Shown here: in pieces, positions 53,302 to 61,573 of the stretch
How positions within the stretch are numbered: position 1 is the first letter of the stretch
How the letters are laid out: each line of letters begins with the position of its first letter
Position numbers and translations under genes: made by a program
NCBI RefSeq assembly: GCF_000482245.1
Contig: NZ_AWNH01000113.1
Coordinates: 1 to 64,000, forward strand
Length of the DNA stretch: 64,000 bases
Reading direction: 5' to 3'
Source of the DNA: Leptolyngbya sp. Heron Island J
GTDB lineage: Bacteria; Cyanobacteriota; Cyanobacteriia; Phormidesmidales; Phormidesmidaceae
Notes under the pieces: model-generated
Seen by the model: only the letters and a program-made list of their open reading frames with translations
Databases searched by the model: none
Told to the model about the DNA's origin: nothing

Positions 53302-54945
53302 TTACCCAGGAGACACTTGGGTCGCCGCAACATATCGTTGAGCCTGTTGGAGATAAGTCTCGGGCGTAATCTTAACTTTGGCCAGAGGCGTTCCATCCGC
53401 AATAGATAAATACCCGGTCAGCGGCGGCAACATCTGCAGCTCTGTTGGCATCACCGCATAGGTTTCTCGGATATGCTCACTCCGACTGCCCGGCTTTAAG
53501 CCAAACCATCGAGTCGTGCGCAACTGTTCCAGACGTTCCTGTTTCCCCAACAACTGCGCCATCACCTGGGCCGTCTCCCCATCACGACAGTTCAAGATCA
53601 CCTTAGTCGCTGTCCCTTGTAATATCGTACGCGTTATCTCCGGGCCATACACATGACGAATCTGGGCTTCCGTTTGGGTGCCAATCATGGCACTTCCTCC
53701 ATACTTTCTCGATTCAGACAATAGTCGCGGCAAACTATTTAACCGGTTCAACGCCCCCAACTCATCAATCACCACCGCTGTCTTGAGCCGACGATCCGCC
53801 TGGGAGAGTAACCCTTTCAACATCAGTTCAAAGGCCATCGAATGCAAGGGCTTAAACAGGGCCACATCATCTTCAAAAATCGGCAAAAACAACCAGCGTG
53901 GATCATCACTCCTGGCCCAGCGACTAAAGCTAAAGTTACCGTCCTCATTAAGCTTGCGATAAAACCGCAACACATTCACCAGAGTACTGAGCACACTAGC
54001 GCCTGTTTTTTCAGCCGTAAAATACCGAGTCGACATACTACCCGCCAAAAAGGTGGACAATTCCTCCACACTCAATTGAGTGACCACCTGCCATAAGGCA
54101 TGATTATTCGGACACCGTTCATACAGGTCAGCCAGCAGACTGCGGGCCGCCTCACTAAAAAAGCGCTCTTTTGAATCATCGGGCACCAATGCTGTGGCAA
54201 TCGTCTCAGGTTCCATCCCTTCACTACGGTGGCTCCAGCTTACCGACCGACTATCGCGAGGATTAAACAAAATATCTCGACCATCAGTATAAAACTGTTG
54301 AAGCAATTCACCATTGCGGTCCAAGATAATGGCCCGCATATCGGGCCGTTGTTTAAGGCGATAGAGCAGCTGTTGGATCACTTGGGTTTTACCTGAACCA
54401 GGAGAGCCTGCACAGAAAACACCCAGAGTCTCCAGAGAATGAGGTAGTGTGACACCCCCGATCGCCAACTGAGGTTGATACGCTAATAACTTTTGATTGT
54501 GATTGTTCTGATTCAGTCGGTGCTGTACTTTCCCCACAGATGTCAGTTGAGCCCCACGTAAAATCCTTCCCCCAGGCATCCGGTTCATGATGATCAAGAC
54601 AGCCCAGGCACACAGCAACATACACACGGCTGCAATGCCACCCGCCAGCAAACAAAAGCTTTGAGGCGACTCCGGTGTTGTGCCTTTGCGGATTTCCCAC
54701 AGCCCCCAAAGATAGCCCAACACACCCGAACCACCCACTAACACAACAGGTAGATACGGTTGAACCTGGCCCCAACGCAACCGGGGATAACACACCTTAG
54801 CCAGACCATACATCAAGCCAAGTGTCGGCAACAGAATCAAACCACACATCGCCGCAATGGCGATGATATAAACCACAACACGAGTGGCCACTGCCAGCAA
54901 TGACAGCACCAGCATAAACAGAATGAGTGGGTAGACATTTTCCAT
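53302..54945 (-). CDS. Type IV coupling protein (TraD/TrwB family)
   Basis: A 547-aa protein. The N-terminal 130 residues hold about four hydrophobic helices. Walker A is VFCAGSPGSGKTQVIQQL (about residue 178) and Walker B is TAVVIDELGALNRLNSLPRL (about 390), followed by GGSAMIGTQTEAQIRHVYG. Such proteins pump the relaxase-DNA complex to the conjugation channel. It lies 18 bases after the relaxase gene, as expected for a trwBC-like pair. No channel (type IV secretion) genes are in the window. Confidence 0.88.
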   Translation of the reverse strand: MENVYPLILFMLVLSLLAVATRVVVYIIAIAAMCGLILLPTLGLMYGLAKVCYPRLRWGQVQPYLPVVLVGGSGVLGYLWGLWEIRKGTTPESPQSFCLLAGGIAAVCMLLCAWAVLIIMNRMPGGRILRGAQLTSVGKVQHRLNQNNHNQKLLAYQPQLAIGGVTLPHSLETLGVFCAGSPGSGKTQVIQQLLYRLKQRPDMRAIILDRNGELLQQFYTDGRDILFNPRDSRSVSWSHRSEGMEPETIATALVPDDSKERFFSEAARSLLADLYERCPNNHALWQVVTQLSVEELSTFLAGSMSTRYFTAEKTGASVLSTLVNVLRFYRKLNEDGNFSFSRWARSDDPRWLFLPIFEDDVALFKPLHSMAFELMLKGLLSQADRRLKTAVVIDELGALNRLNSLPRLLSESRKYGGSAMIGTQTEAQIRHVYGPEITRTILQGTATKVILNCRDGETAQVMAQLLGKQERLEQLRTTRWFGLKPGSRSEHIRETYAVMPTELQMLPPLTGYLSIADGTPLAKVKITPETYLQQAQRYVAATQVSPG

Positions 54946-54963
54946 GGTTAATCAGGTAATGCA

Positions 54964-57900
54964 CTATCGTTCAAGGTCTTGATCATGCTGACGTTGGTGA
55001 GTTTGGCCCCGCTGTTGAACAACCGCTCTCACCTGTTGTTTGACATAGTCAACTGCTGCGGTGCGGCTTTCTTGTTGCCGCAGTTGCCGCGCCCGAGGCC
55101 CTTGAAACAAAGTACGAGTCACCTCACGCAGCTGTGCAGGCGTCGGGTCGCTCCCACCGCAGTGGGTTTGAAGCCATCGATGGGCAATCAGCCGGTCCTG
55201 TTGTTCTTCTGACATCAATGGCAACTGAGCCGCATAGTGGTCATAGGTTTGCCGGTCTTTGCGGGTTAGGGCCACTCGGCGTCGATGGTTTGCAAGGACT
55301 GTTGCCAGCTGTCGAGAAAGGTCTTGAACTGTTGGGTCTGGGTCTCGTCGAGAGCGTTCACCTGCTCGATTAACGCGGCCAACATCTGTTGTGAGGCCGC
55401 TTGTGCTTCGAGTGACGCGGCCAATTGTGTTTTCAACGTCGCGATTTCCGCATACAGTGGCTGCAAGCTGGCGAGCAAGGCACTCTCCAATGCGCCTGCC
55501 GTCATCTCGACGGTCAACGCGGGGGTGGGGGGCTTGGGTTTTCGAAGTTTGGGCATTCGGAATTACCACATGATAGAGGGGCAAATAGTCACTGGCATTT
55601 TGGTTCGCTCTCGATTGTTGAGCCACTCGAACCAGGTCTTCTTTACTCGTTGTGTACAGGTGTAACTCTCGTTTGGCACGGGAGACCGCCACATAAAATG
55701 CTTCTCGGCTCAAGGTGGTATCGGCTGCCACAAGTACACGTTCTGCCGTCTTACCTTGACTGCTGTAGGTGGTGCTCACCAGGTCATAGTCCACATATTG
55801 GTGACCGCTCAGGTCAATGGATTTTATGGCTCCGTCCGCCGTCAGGATTTGGGCCTGGCCTTGAGTATCCAGGGCTGTGATGGTAAAGCGTTGACCATTG
55901 CGAACACCTGAGTCTCGATTGTTCCGTGTCCACCGCAGTTGTTCACCCACTGCAATTGGCACCGTCTGCAGGCGATAACAGGTTTTCTGAGCACAGTGAA
56001 TCGGGTTAAGGGTCAGGGGTTGTCCCGTCGGACTCGATAGGGAGAGTTGGTTACGGGTCAGATCAATGCCAGTCACCGTATATTGCTGATGGCGTTTTAG
56101 GCCATGGCGACGATAGTCACGTACCGGAACAATCACATCGCCGATGTCATAGTGACGCACATATTGGGCCTGGGCCTGGGTTAAGTCTTTTGGACGTAGC
56201 GATCTTAACGTAAACCCATCCACGGCTAGACTCCCCTCTGCCTGCAGTTCTGTGCGAAGCTGTTGAATCAGCTCCAGACGCTCGGCATTGGTACCACTGA
56301 GAATAAGCGTCTGTTGTCGTTGTTGCGGAGACAGTTCTAAATAGGTCTGAATCAACTGAGTAAAGCGTTCTTTTAGGGCCACGTCATAAATCATGCCTGC
56401 CGCATCCAGTTGGGAGATACCAGCCTCGATCTGACCTGCTGAAATCTGAGTCACCGCCGTTTTGAGCACGTCCGTTTGTTGGCGACGTGATTCGCTTAGC
56501 ATCGCCATTTCAATCCCCGCCGCTTGAAGCGACTTAAATGGATTCCCCGCTTCCACTGCAGACAGTTGACGGATATCCCCCACCAGCACCACCCTCGCCT
56601 GGCAGTCTTCCGCCCGTTGAAGCAGATCATGGGCCGCTTTGGCACTCAGTAACCCCGCTTCATCCACAATCCAAATCGGATGATTAGCGGATGAGGAATC
56701 TGTGTCCTTCGTATGGAGCAACCCGGCAACGGTGTCACTCTGGATACCCGTCTCTCGACCCAGGGTGCTGGCCGCCTGGGCACTGGGCGCATACCCCGTA
56801 ACCGTATAGCCATTGCGTGTAGCTAGCTCTGCATAGAGTTTGAGGCTATAGGTTTTACCCGCTCCAGCCACCCCCTGCCAGGCAATCACCCGGTCCTTTG
56901 TCATGGCAGACAAAGCCACCGCCTGTCGTTGACCTTCCGTTAAGCTGGGCACCTGAGTTAAGTACTGGTCTACCTGCTCTGATGTCGCCAGCGGTTTCAC
57001 CTGTCCCCGTCCCCGCTGCATCAACTGAATTGTTTTTAGCTCTCGGTCAATGGCCGTTTGAGTCGTGGCTAACGAGCCATCCACTGGAATCAGCTCAGGA
57101 TGCTCTGAGATCGCCTGGCGTAGATCTGAAAACCGCTGCTCTCCCAGGGCATGTTCCAGGGCAAAACGTTCTGCTTTAGCTCGGTGAAACACACTGTCGC
57201 GCTCAGCCGCATGATAAATGCCAGCCGTTGCCGCATCCATGGCATAAGTCTGACTGGCTTGGGTCAAATCAAGGGTATGGGTGGGCACCTTAGGCAGGAC
57301 CAGGCCCTGCTCGCGAATCGTATGTGCCCAGCCATCAAGCAATACCTGACGCGGCACGGTGGTTTTACGACGACGGGTATCTAACGTGGCCTGCTTTTGT
57401 TGACTGCGATGAAGCGGCACACCCCCAGCGGTCACCAACTTGGTTTCCCAAGTATTGATATAGGCCTCAATCTGCTGAGTGCGTGTGGAAAACGTATCCA
57501 ATAAATCCGGGCTATAGCCCGTCAGTTCAAACTGACCGTTAGGACGTGGCTCAATGCCATATCCAGATTGACGCAGTTGAAACGCCAGTTCATTTTGGTA
57601 GATCTCACCCAACAGTTTTTGGTTAGCTACCAGCGCGTCATTACTCAAACTACACCAGCTACCATCCGCCAATTGAGTCGTGTTGATAATGACGCAGTGA
57701 CTATGGAGTTGGGGGTCTTGTTCACGACTGGTTTCATGCCGAAAAACTGCTGCTACCAGATTGCCAGTCGTTACTTTCTCGCGCACACCCTCAGGACGTC
57801 GCACTCGGGTTTGGGCATAGCGCTCTTCTAAAACAGAAAGGGCTGTTTTGACTGCATGGGTATGTGCTGTTAACACCCGCGAATCGTTTTGAATTAACGC

Positions 57901-58206
57901 GGCAATCGACACACTTTTGGGTGCAGAAAAGGTACAGTCTGTCGCAGCACGATGGCGGTCTGGATCAATCTTGCGAGCATGCAACGATTGACCATTGGGA
58001 GCCTGACCATGAAGCAACGATTGAAACGTAGATTGATCAAACTCACCCGTTAACCCCAGGGTCCGAGCACCGGCACCATACCAGATCGCATTTGGATCCA
58101 GCGCCTCATTAGCGACGCCATCCTCGTCTAGCGAGCGGGTATAGTAATCATCTTTTTCGTAGTAGTTTTCGGCCTGAGCCGCTGACACATTGGCAATGGA
58201 CAGCAT
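54964..58206 (-). CDS. MobF-family relaxase/helicase (TrwC/TraA-like)
   Basis: A 1080-aa protein from MLSIANVSAAQAENYYEKDD; the extra frame to 58227 is not preferred. Relaxase part: paired tyrosines YYEKDDYY (about residue 15), FSAPKSVSIAALI (about 85) and the metal-binding histidines in REQDPQLHSHCVIINTT (about 160-175). Helicase part: WQGVAGAGKTYSLK (about 450), IWIVDEAGLLSA (about 515) and the C-terminal VSRAKRELHLYT. It nicks oriT and unwinds the strand for transfer. Near the C-terminus there is a Gln-rich tail. Intact by sequence. Confidence 0.92.
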   Translation of the reverse strand: MLSIANVSAAQAENYYEKDDYYTRSLDEDGVANEALDPNAIWYGAGARTLGLTGEFDQSTFQSLLHGQAPNGQSLHARKIDPDRHRAATDCTFSAPKSVSIAALIQNDSRVLTAHTHAVKTALSVLEERYAQTRVRRPEGVREKVTTGNLVAAVFRHETSREQDPQLHSHCVIINTTQLADGSWCSLSNDALVANQKLLGEIYQNELAFQLRQSGYGIEPRPNGQFELTGYSPDLLDTFSTRTQQIEAYINTWETKLVTAGGVPLHRSQQKQATLDTRRRKTTVPRQVLLDGWAHTIREQGLVLPKVPTHTLDLTQASQTYAMDAATAGIYHAAERDSVFHRAKAERFALEHALGEQRFSDLRQAISEHPELIPVDGSLATTQTAIDRELKTIQLMQRGRGQVKPLATSEQVDQYLTQVPSLTEGQRQAVALSAMTKDRVIAWQGVAGAGKTYSLKLYAELATRNGYTVTGYAPSAQAASTLGRETGIQSDTVAGLLHTKDTDSSSANHPIWIVDEAGLLSAKAAHDLLQRAEDCQARVVLVGDIRQLSAVEAGNPFKSLQAAGIEMAMLSESRRQQTDVLKTAVTQISAGQIEAGISQLDAAGMIYDVALKERFTQLIQTYLELSPQQRQQTLILSGTNAERLELIQQLRTELQAEGSLAVDGFTLRSLRPKDLTQAQAQYVRHYDIGDVIVPVRDYRRHGLKRHQQYTVTGIDLTRNQLSLSSPTGQPLTLNPIHCAQKTCYRLQTVPIAVGEQLRWTRNNRDSGVRNGQRFTITALDTQGQAQILTADGAIKSIDLSGHQYVDYDLVSTTYSSQGKTAERVLVAADTTLSREAFYVAVSRAKRELHLYTTSKEDLVRVAQQSRANQNASDYLPLYHVVIPNAQTSKTQAPHPRVDRRDDGRRIGECLARQLAATVCGNRDVENTIGRVTRSTSGLTTDVGRVNRAGERSRRDPDPTVQDLSRQLATVLANHRRRVALTRKDRQTYDHYAAQLPLMSEEQQDRLIAHRWLQTHCGGSDPTPAQLREVTRTLFQGPRARQLRQQESRTAAVDYVKQQVRAVVQQRGQTHQRQHDQDLER

Positions 58207-58897
58207 GGCAACCGTTTCGCAAAACAACAGCCACAGGCGGTTTGGAGAGTGAAATCGTTAAACAGATTAGCCTGTGGGAATTAGGGCGATTTTTCAGGAA
58301 TTCGGTGGCCCACCGTGGGCGTAATGTCTGAACCCGCGAAGCCCCGAAACCGTTAATCTGGCGTGAATCCTACAGAATCACTCACGGGGCGTAGCTCATA
58401 TGGCCTAATCCTGATCCCACAAATCCGATCCGGAGACTTATCCAAAGTCGCTACATTCGTTTACAGTCGATGCAACAACGGAAACGCCTCGATAATTCAA
58501 TCGTTAACAGCAAAGGAAATCTGATCGTTAATGATGCGTGAATCCTATCTTTAACAGTAGAGAAATCTTTCTGGACAATCTTTGTGATAATAATCAGCAA
58601 TCACTCAGATACGGTTTCTTATGAAGTCGTGAATCGATTAATAAGAGTTCTTCCAGTTGATCAGGGAAAACAACCGTGAACTGAATCGCTCGTCTCAGCA
58701 CTTAGCCCTAGAGAAACGAAAACGAAATCGCTGACATATTCTGAACAAACGCAATTCGATACACCATTGCAATATCAGGCTGTTGAATATAGCGGCAATC
58801 AAAGTTAATTCAATCGTTAAAGGAATCGAAGGTTTCTGGAACGCATCATCAGAATCACTCTATCTATGAAATTAGAGTCCCTTCGTTACGTCTTGTC
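58207..58897. promoter_or_regulatory. Candidate oriT and divergent promoter region
   Basis: A 690-base gap between the relaxase (left) and the stb-like genes (right). Repeats seen: AATCGTTAA at 58253, 58499 and about 58811, with an exact 13-base ATTCAATCGTTAA at two of these. A longer pair, CGTTAAT, three to four bases, then GCGTGAATCCTA, occurs near 58351-58372 and 58526-58547. This is the expected place for the relaxase nick site and for accessory-protein sites; the nick itself I cannot place. Confidence 0.55.
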
Positions 58898-59299
58898 ATG
58901 GCAGAGGATGTGTATTCTGCGGAAACAATCGCGGCATGCAAACAGGATCTGATTGACCTAGCCCAAGAACCGCGTACCCACTTCAATAAACGTGAAGCGG
59001 TGGCGGCACTCTTTGAGGCCATTGAAGAGGCATTAGTGAATCACACCTATGCCGAGGTCGCACAACGCCTGGGGAAATCAGGACTGACCATCTCTGCGGG
59101 TAGTTTGAAGCAATACATGCTCAAACTCAAACGTGAACGAAGCGGTAACTCTAAAAAAACGTCAGGGTCATCAAAACGTAAACGCGAGGGTAACACCAAG
59201 CGCATCGCTGAAAAACCATTGGGGCAAACACCGACATCGTCTAAACCGACGACGCGGGTACTCCCAGATGCATCAGACGAGGTCACACTCGCATACTAA
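58898..59299 (+). CDS. HTH-like accessory protein (StbA-position)
   Basis: A 133-aa protein. The N-terminal half contains a probable helix-turn-helix (TYAEVAQRLGKSGLTISAGS, then LKQYMLKLKRERS). The C-terminal half is a basic, Ser/Lys-rich disordered tail (KKTSGSSKRKREGNTKRIAE). It is first of three rightward genes facing the relaxase operon across the candidate oriT, the place of stbA in R388. DNA binding near oriT is likely; the exact role is inferred. Confidence 0.65.
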   Translation: MAEDVYSAETIAACKQDLIDLAQEPRTHFNKREAVAALFEAIEEALVNHTYAEVAQRLGKSGLTISAGSLKQYMLKLKRERSGNSKKTSGSSKRKREGNTKRIAEKPLGQTPTSSKPTTRVLPDASDEVTLAY

Positions 59300-59304
59300 A
59301 GGGG

Positions 59305-60081
59305 ATGACGATGACCGTTACAAAAGAGAAACACTCAACGCAAACGAATCGGAAACTTGAAAGTGAACTCGGCGTTAATCAACGGATTCACTTTGCCGAT
59401 GGCAATAAGGGTGGCGTAGGGAAAAGTGTCCTCTGCCGTACACTCTATCAATGGTTCCTGGACCGGAAACACCCCGTTATCGGCATTGAAGCTGATGTGA
59501 ATAGTCCTGATTTCAAAGGCATTTATGGGGACGTTAAGGTCGCGCAATTCTCAGAGGATGAAACCATTGGGGCCAGAGCGAACACCATCGTGAATACGGT
59601 GGTCGATAGCCAGAAAAACGCCGTCGTGAATCTACCGGCAACGGTCTATGAAGCGTTTCGTATCTGGTTGCGCGATTATGACATTCTTACCCTGGCGGCT
59701 GACAACCACATCGAGTTGGTGAAGTGGTTTGTCATCACTGGGGAATTTGACAGTCTCAAAAGTTTAGAAATTTCTCTCAAAACCTTTGACCGACGAATTC
59801 CCCATGTCGTGGTCAAAAACTTGAAGTATGCCGATTGGTCTTTCTTTGATGAGGCGGATGAACTCCAGGCGTTGATTAAAGCAACCCAGACACCCGTCAT
59901 TGAGTTACCTAAACTACCGGTGCGGGTGGCCAGTACTGTCCTGCAACAGCGGCTCACCTATGCCAATAGTCAAACCTATCGCGGTAAAGGCTTTGGTGTG
60001 GTGGAACAGGCCGCTGTCAAAAGCTATCTGCGCTCGGCCTATGCCGCCTTTGAATCCACCGGTTATTTACCGGGGCATTAG
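59305..60081 (+). CDS. ParA/MinD-like ATPase (StbB/TraL/MobD type)
   Basis: A 258-aa protein. The deviant Walker A HFADGNKGGVGKSVLCR (about residues 30-46) has the signature lysine intact, unlike the ParA at 11.7-12.5 kb. Then GIEADVNSPDFKG, VVNLPATVYEAF (Walker B position lacks the usual D) and LAADNHIELVKWF. The shape matches conjugation-linked ATPases (StbB, VirC1, TraL, MobD), which move the relaxosome to the transfer site. It is six bases after the HTH-like gene. Confidence 0.75.
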   Translation: MTMTVTKEKHSTQTNRKLESELGVNQRIHFADGNKGGVGKSVLCRTLYQWFLDRKHPVIGIEADVNSPDFKGIYGDVKVAQFSEDETIGARANTIVNTVVDSQKNAVVNLPATVYEAFRIWLRDYDILTLAADNHIELVKWFVITGEFDSLKSLEISLKTFDRRIPHVVVKNLKYADWSFFDEADELQALIKATQTPVIELPKLPVRVASTVLQQRLTYANSQTYRGKGFGVVEQAAVKSYLRSAYAAFESTGYLPGH

Positions 60082-60096
60082 GCGAGGAGGCTTCAC

Positions 60097-60735
60097 ATGA
60101 AACCAACCACAGATGAGCAACGACGTTTAGCCGGGGCCATGGGGGTGGACCCGGACGATCCCTTGATTACGCTCCTCAAACCCATTGCTGATCTCGCTGA
60201 GGAAATGAAGGCATGGAAGGACATCGACATCGAGTTACTCAAGTTTCTACGCAGCACCAGTCAGGGGGTGGAACGAACCGCGACCAACTTCTCCAGGCTC
60301 GCCAACTCTTACACGATATTGGAAGAGCAATCGACCGAATCCACCAAGCAAATTCAAGCGGAGAAAAGCATCTTGATGGCCTTGACCCAAAACATCGAGC
60401 AGTTGAGCTCTCTCCGACAATCCAGCCACAGCGAGATTCAGAACAAACTCAGCAGCATCCATTACGATCTCAATCAGACCAAGGTCTTGAGCGCTAGGCG
60501 ACCGATTCAATGGGTACCCTTAGCTCTGGCAATTGTCATTAGTGCCTTAACGGGTTGGGTTGGCTGGAAAGAGGGACGGCTCAATGGCTATCGGTTGGGA
60601 CGTTTGGAAACTACCGGCGCGTTTGGGGGTGAGACTAATACGCATTATTGGTCACAGGTGCGAAAGCTGAATCGGGATGTCATTAATGGCTGTCGCGAGC
60701 AAGAGAAAGAGACCTGTTCGGTGGAGTTGCCGTAG
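60097..60735 (+). CDS. Coiled-coil protein with one membrane helix (StbC-position)
   Basis: A 212-aa protein. Residues 20-130 form a helical coiled coil (FSRLANSYTILEEQSTESTK, IQAEKSILMALTQNIEQLSS); one transmembrane helix follows (PLALAIVISALTGWVGWKEG, about 147-166), then a short C-terminal domain with two Cys residues. A good ribosome site (GAGGAGG) precedes the ATG. It is third in the three-gene run; the family is unknown to me. It could anchor the ATPase-relaxosome at the membrane. Confidence 0.65.
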   Translation: MKPTTDEQRRLAGAMGVDPDDPLITLLKPIADLAEEMKAWKDIDIELLKFLRSTSQGVERTATNFSRLANSYTILEEQSTESTKQIQAEKSILMALTQNIEQLSSLRQSSHSEIQNKLSSIHYDLNQTKVLSARRPIQWVPLALAIVISALTGWVGWKEGRLNGYRLGRLETTGAFGGETNTHYWSQVRKLNRDVINGCREQEKETCSVELP

Positions 60736-60775
60736 GGGGAATGGGTTGGAGTGATTAGGTTGCGATCGCAGATTG

Positions 60776-60803
60776 TGGTTGGAGTGCGATCGCATTCCAA
60801 CCA
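60776..60803 (+). terminator. Hairpin with HIP1 core after the stb-like genes
   Basis: A 28-base near-perfect palindrome (TGGTTGGAGTGCG pairing with CGCATTCCAACCA around AT, one mismatch pair) lies about 40 bases after the last stop. It contains the HIP1 octamer GCGATCGC at its centre; another HIP1 is at 60762. Possible terminator. Confidence 0.4.
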
Positions 60804-61038
60804 CACACCAACCATGAAAACCATAAACAACGTTCAATTACACTGAAGGAATATAGGCCATACTGCCGTCAAACAAGCCTTACAGCCCACACGACCCACC
60901 CTAGTTAAACCAAAGCACCCCTCAAGCAACGTTTGTTGAAACCCCGTTGATTATGTCTTGCTCCAATGTATGAGGCAATTGAGTCATGGCTACCGACATT
61001 TAGATCAATGATGTGACTGAATATCAGATATATCTGCA

Positions 61039-61317
61039 CTAGCTAGCCGCTACGGCTTCCTTGAATCCCTTCCCAGCGGAAAATGCAGGCACGGTTGTCG
61101 CCGGAATGGTCATTGTTTCACCGGTTTTCGGGTTCCGCCCTTCACGTTCCTTACGATCCCTGGGTTCAAAGCTCCCAAACCCCACAAATGTAACCTTTTC
61201 CCCATCGGCTACAGCCTCCATGATGGTGTCAATCGCTGCCGAGACGATCGTGTCGGCCTCTTTCTTGCTAATCCCTGCCTTAGCAGCCACAGTAGTGATT
61301 AATTCGCCCTTGTTCAT
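61039..61317 (-). CDS. hup: HU-family DNA-binding protein
   Basis: A 92-aa HU protein. The start MNKGELITTVAAKAGISKKE has a GGGAGA ribosome site; the frame to 61371 is an extension. Conserved features are VTFVGFGSFEPRDRKEREGR, NPKTGETMTIPA and the C-terminal AFSAGKGFKEAV. It bends DNA. On a plasmid it may assist replication, transfer or silencing. Confidence 0.92.
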   Translation of the reverse strand: MNKGELITTVAAKAGISKKEADTIVSAAIDTIMEAVADGEKVTFVGFGSFEPRDRKEREGRNPKTGETMTIPATTVPAFSAGKGFKEAVAAS

Positions 61318-61573
61318 ACCTATCTCCCATAAGTCGAGATAAGTTCTAGCACGAGTCTCCAGGGAGTACAAGCATTATTCATAACGGTATACATCCACCG
61401 TCAAAGCAAGCCAGTGTATCGGCGTTAATGGTGATAGCGATAGGCCGAACTATGATTGAAACGAGACGTTGAGTTTCGAGTCTCTGGGGGCATCCACTCA
61501 GCATCTATCCATCCGCATTATTCTTCATGCAGGTTAGTGACCCATTCTGAACTCGAAGCGTTTGGGAGCGCTC

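Noticed and set aside
53302-60735. Complete conjugation system
   Set aside because: Relaxase, coupling protein and stb-like genes are present, but no VirB/Tra channel genes lie in the window, so self-transfer cannot be claimed from this sequence.
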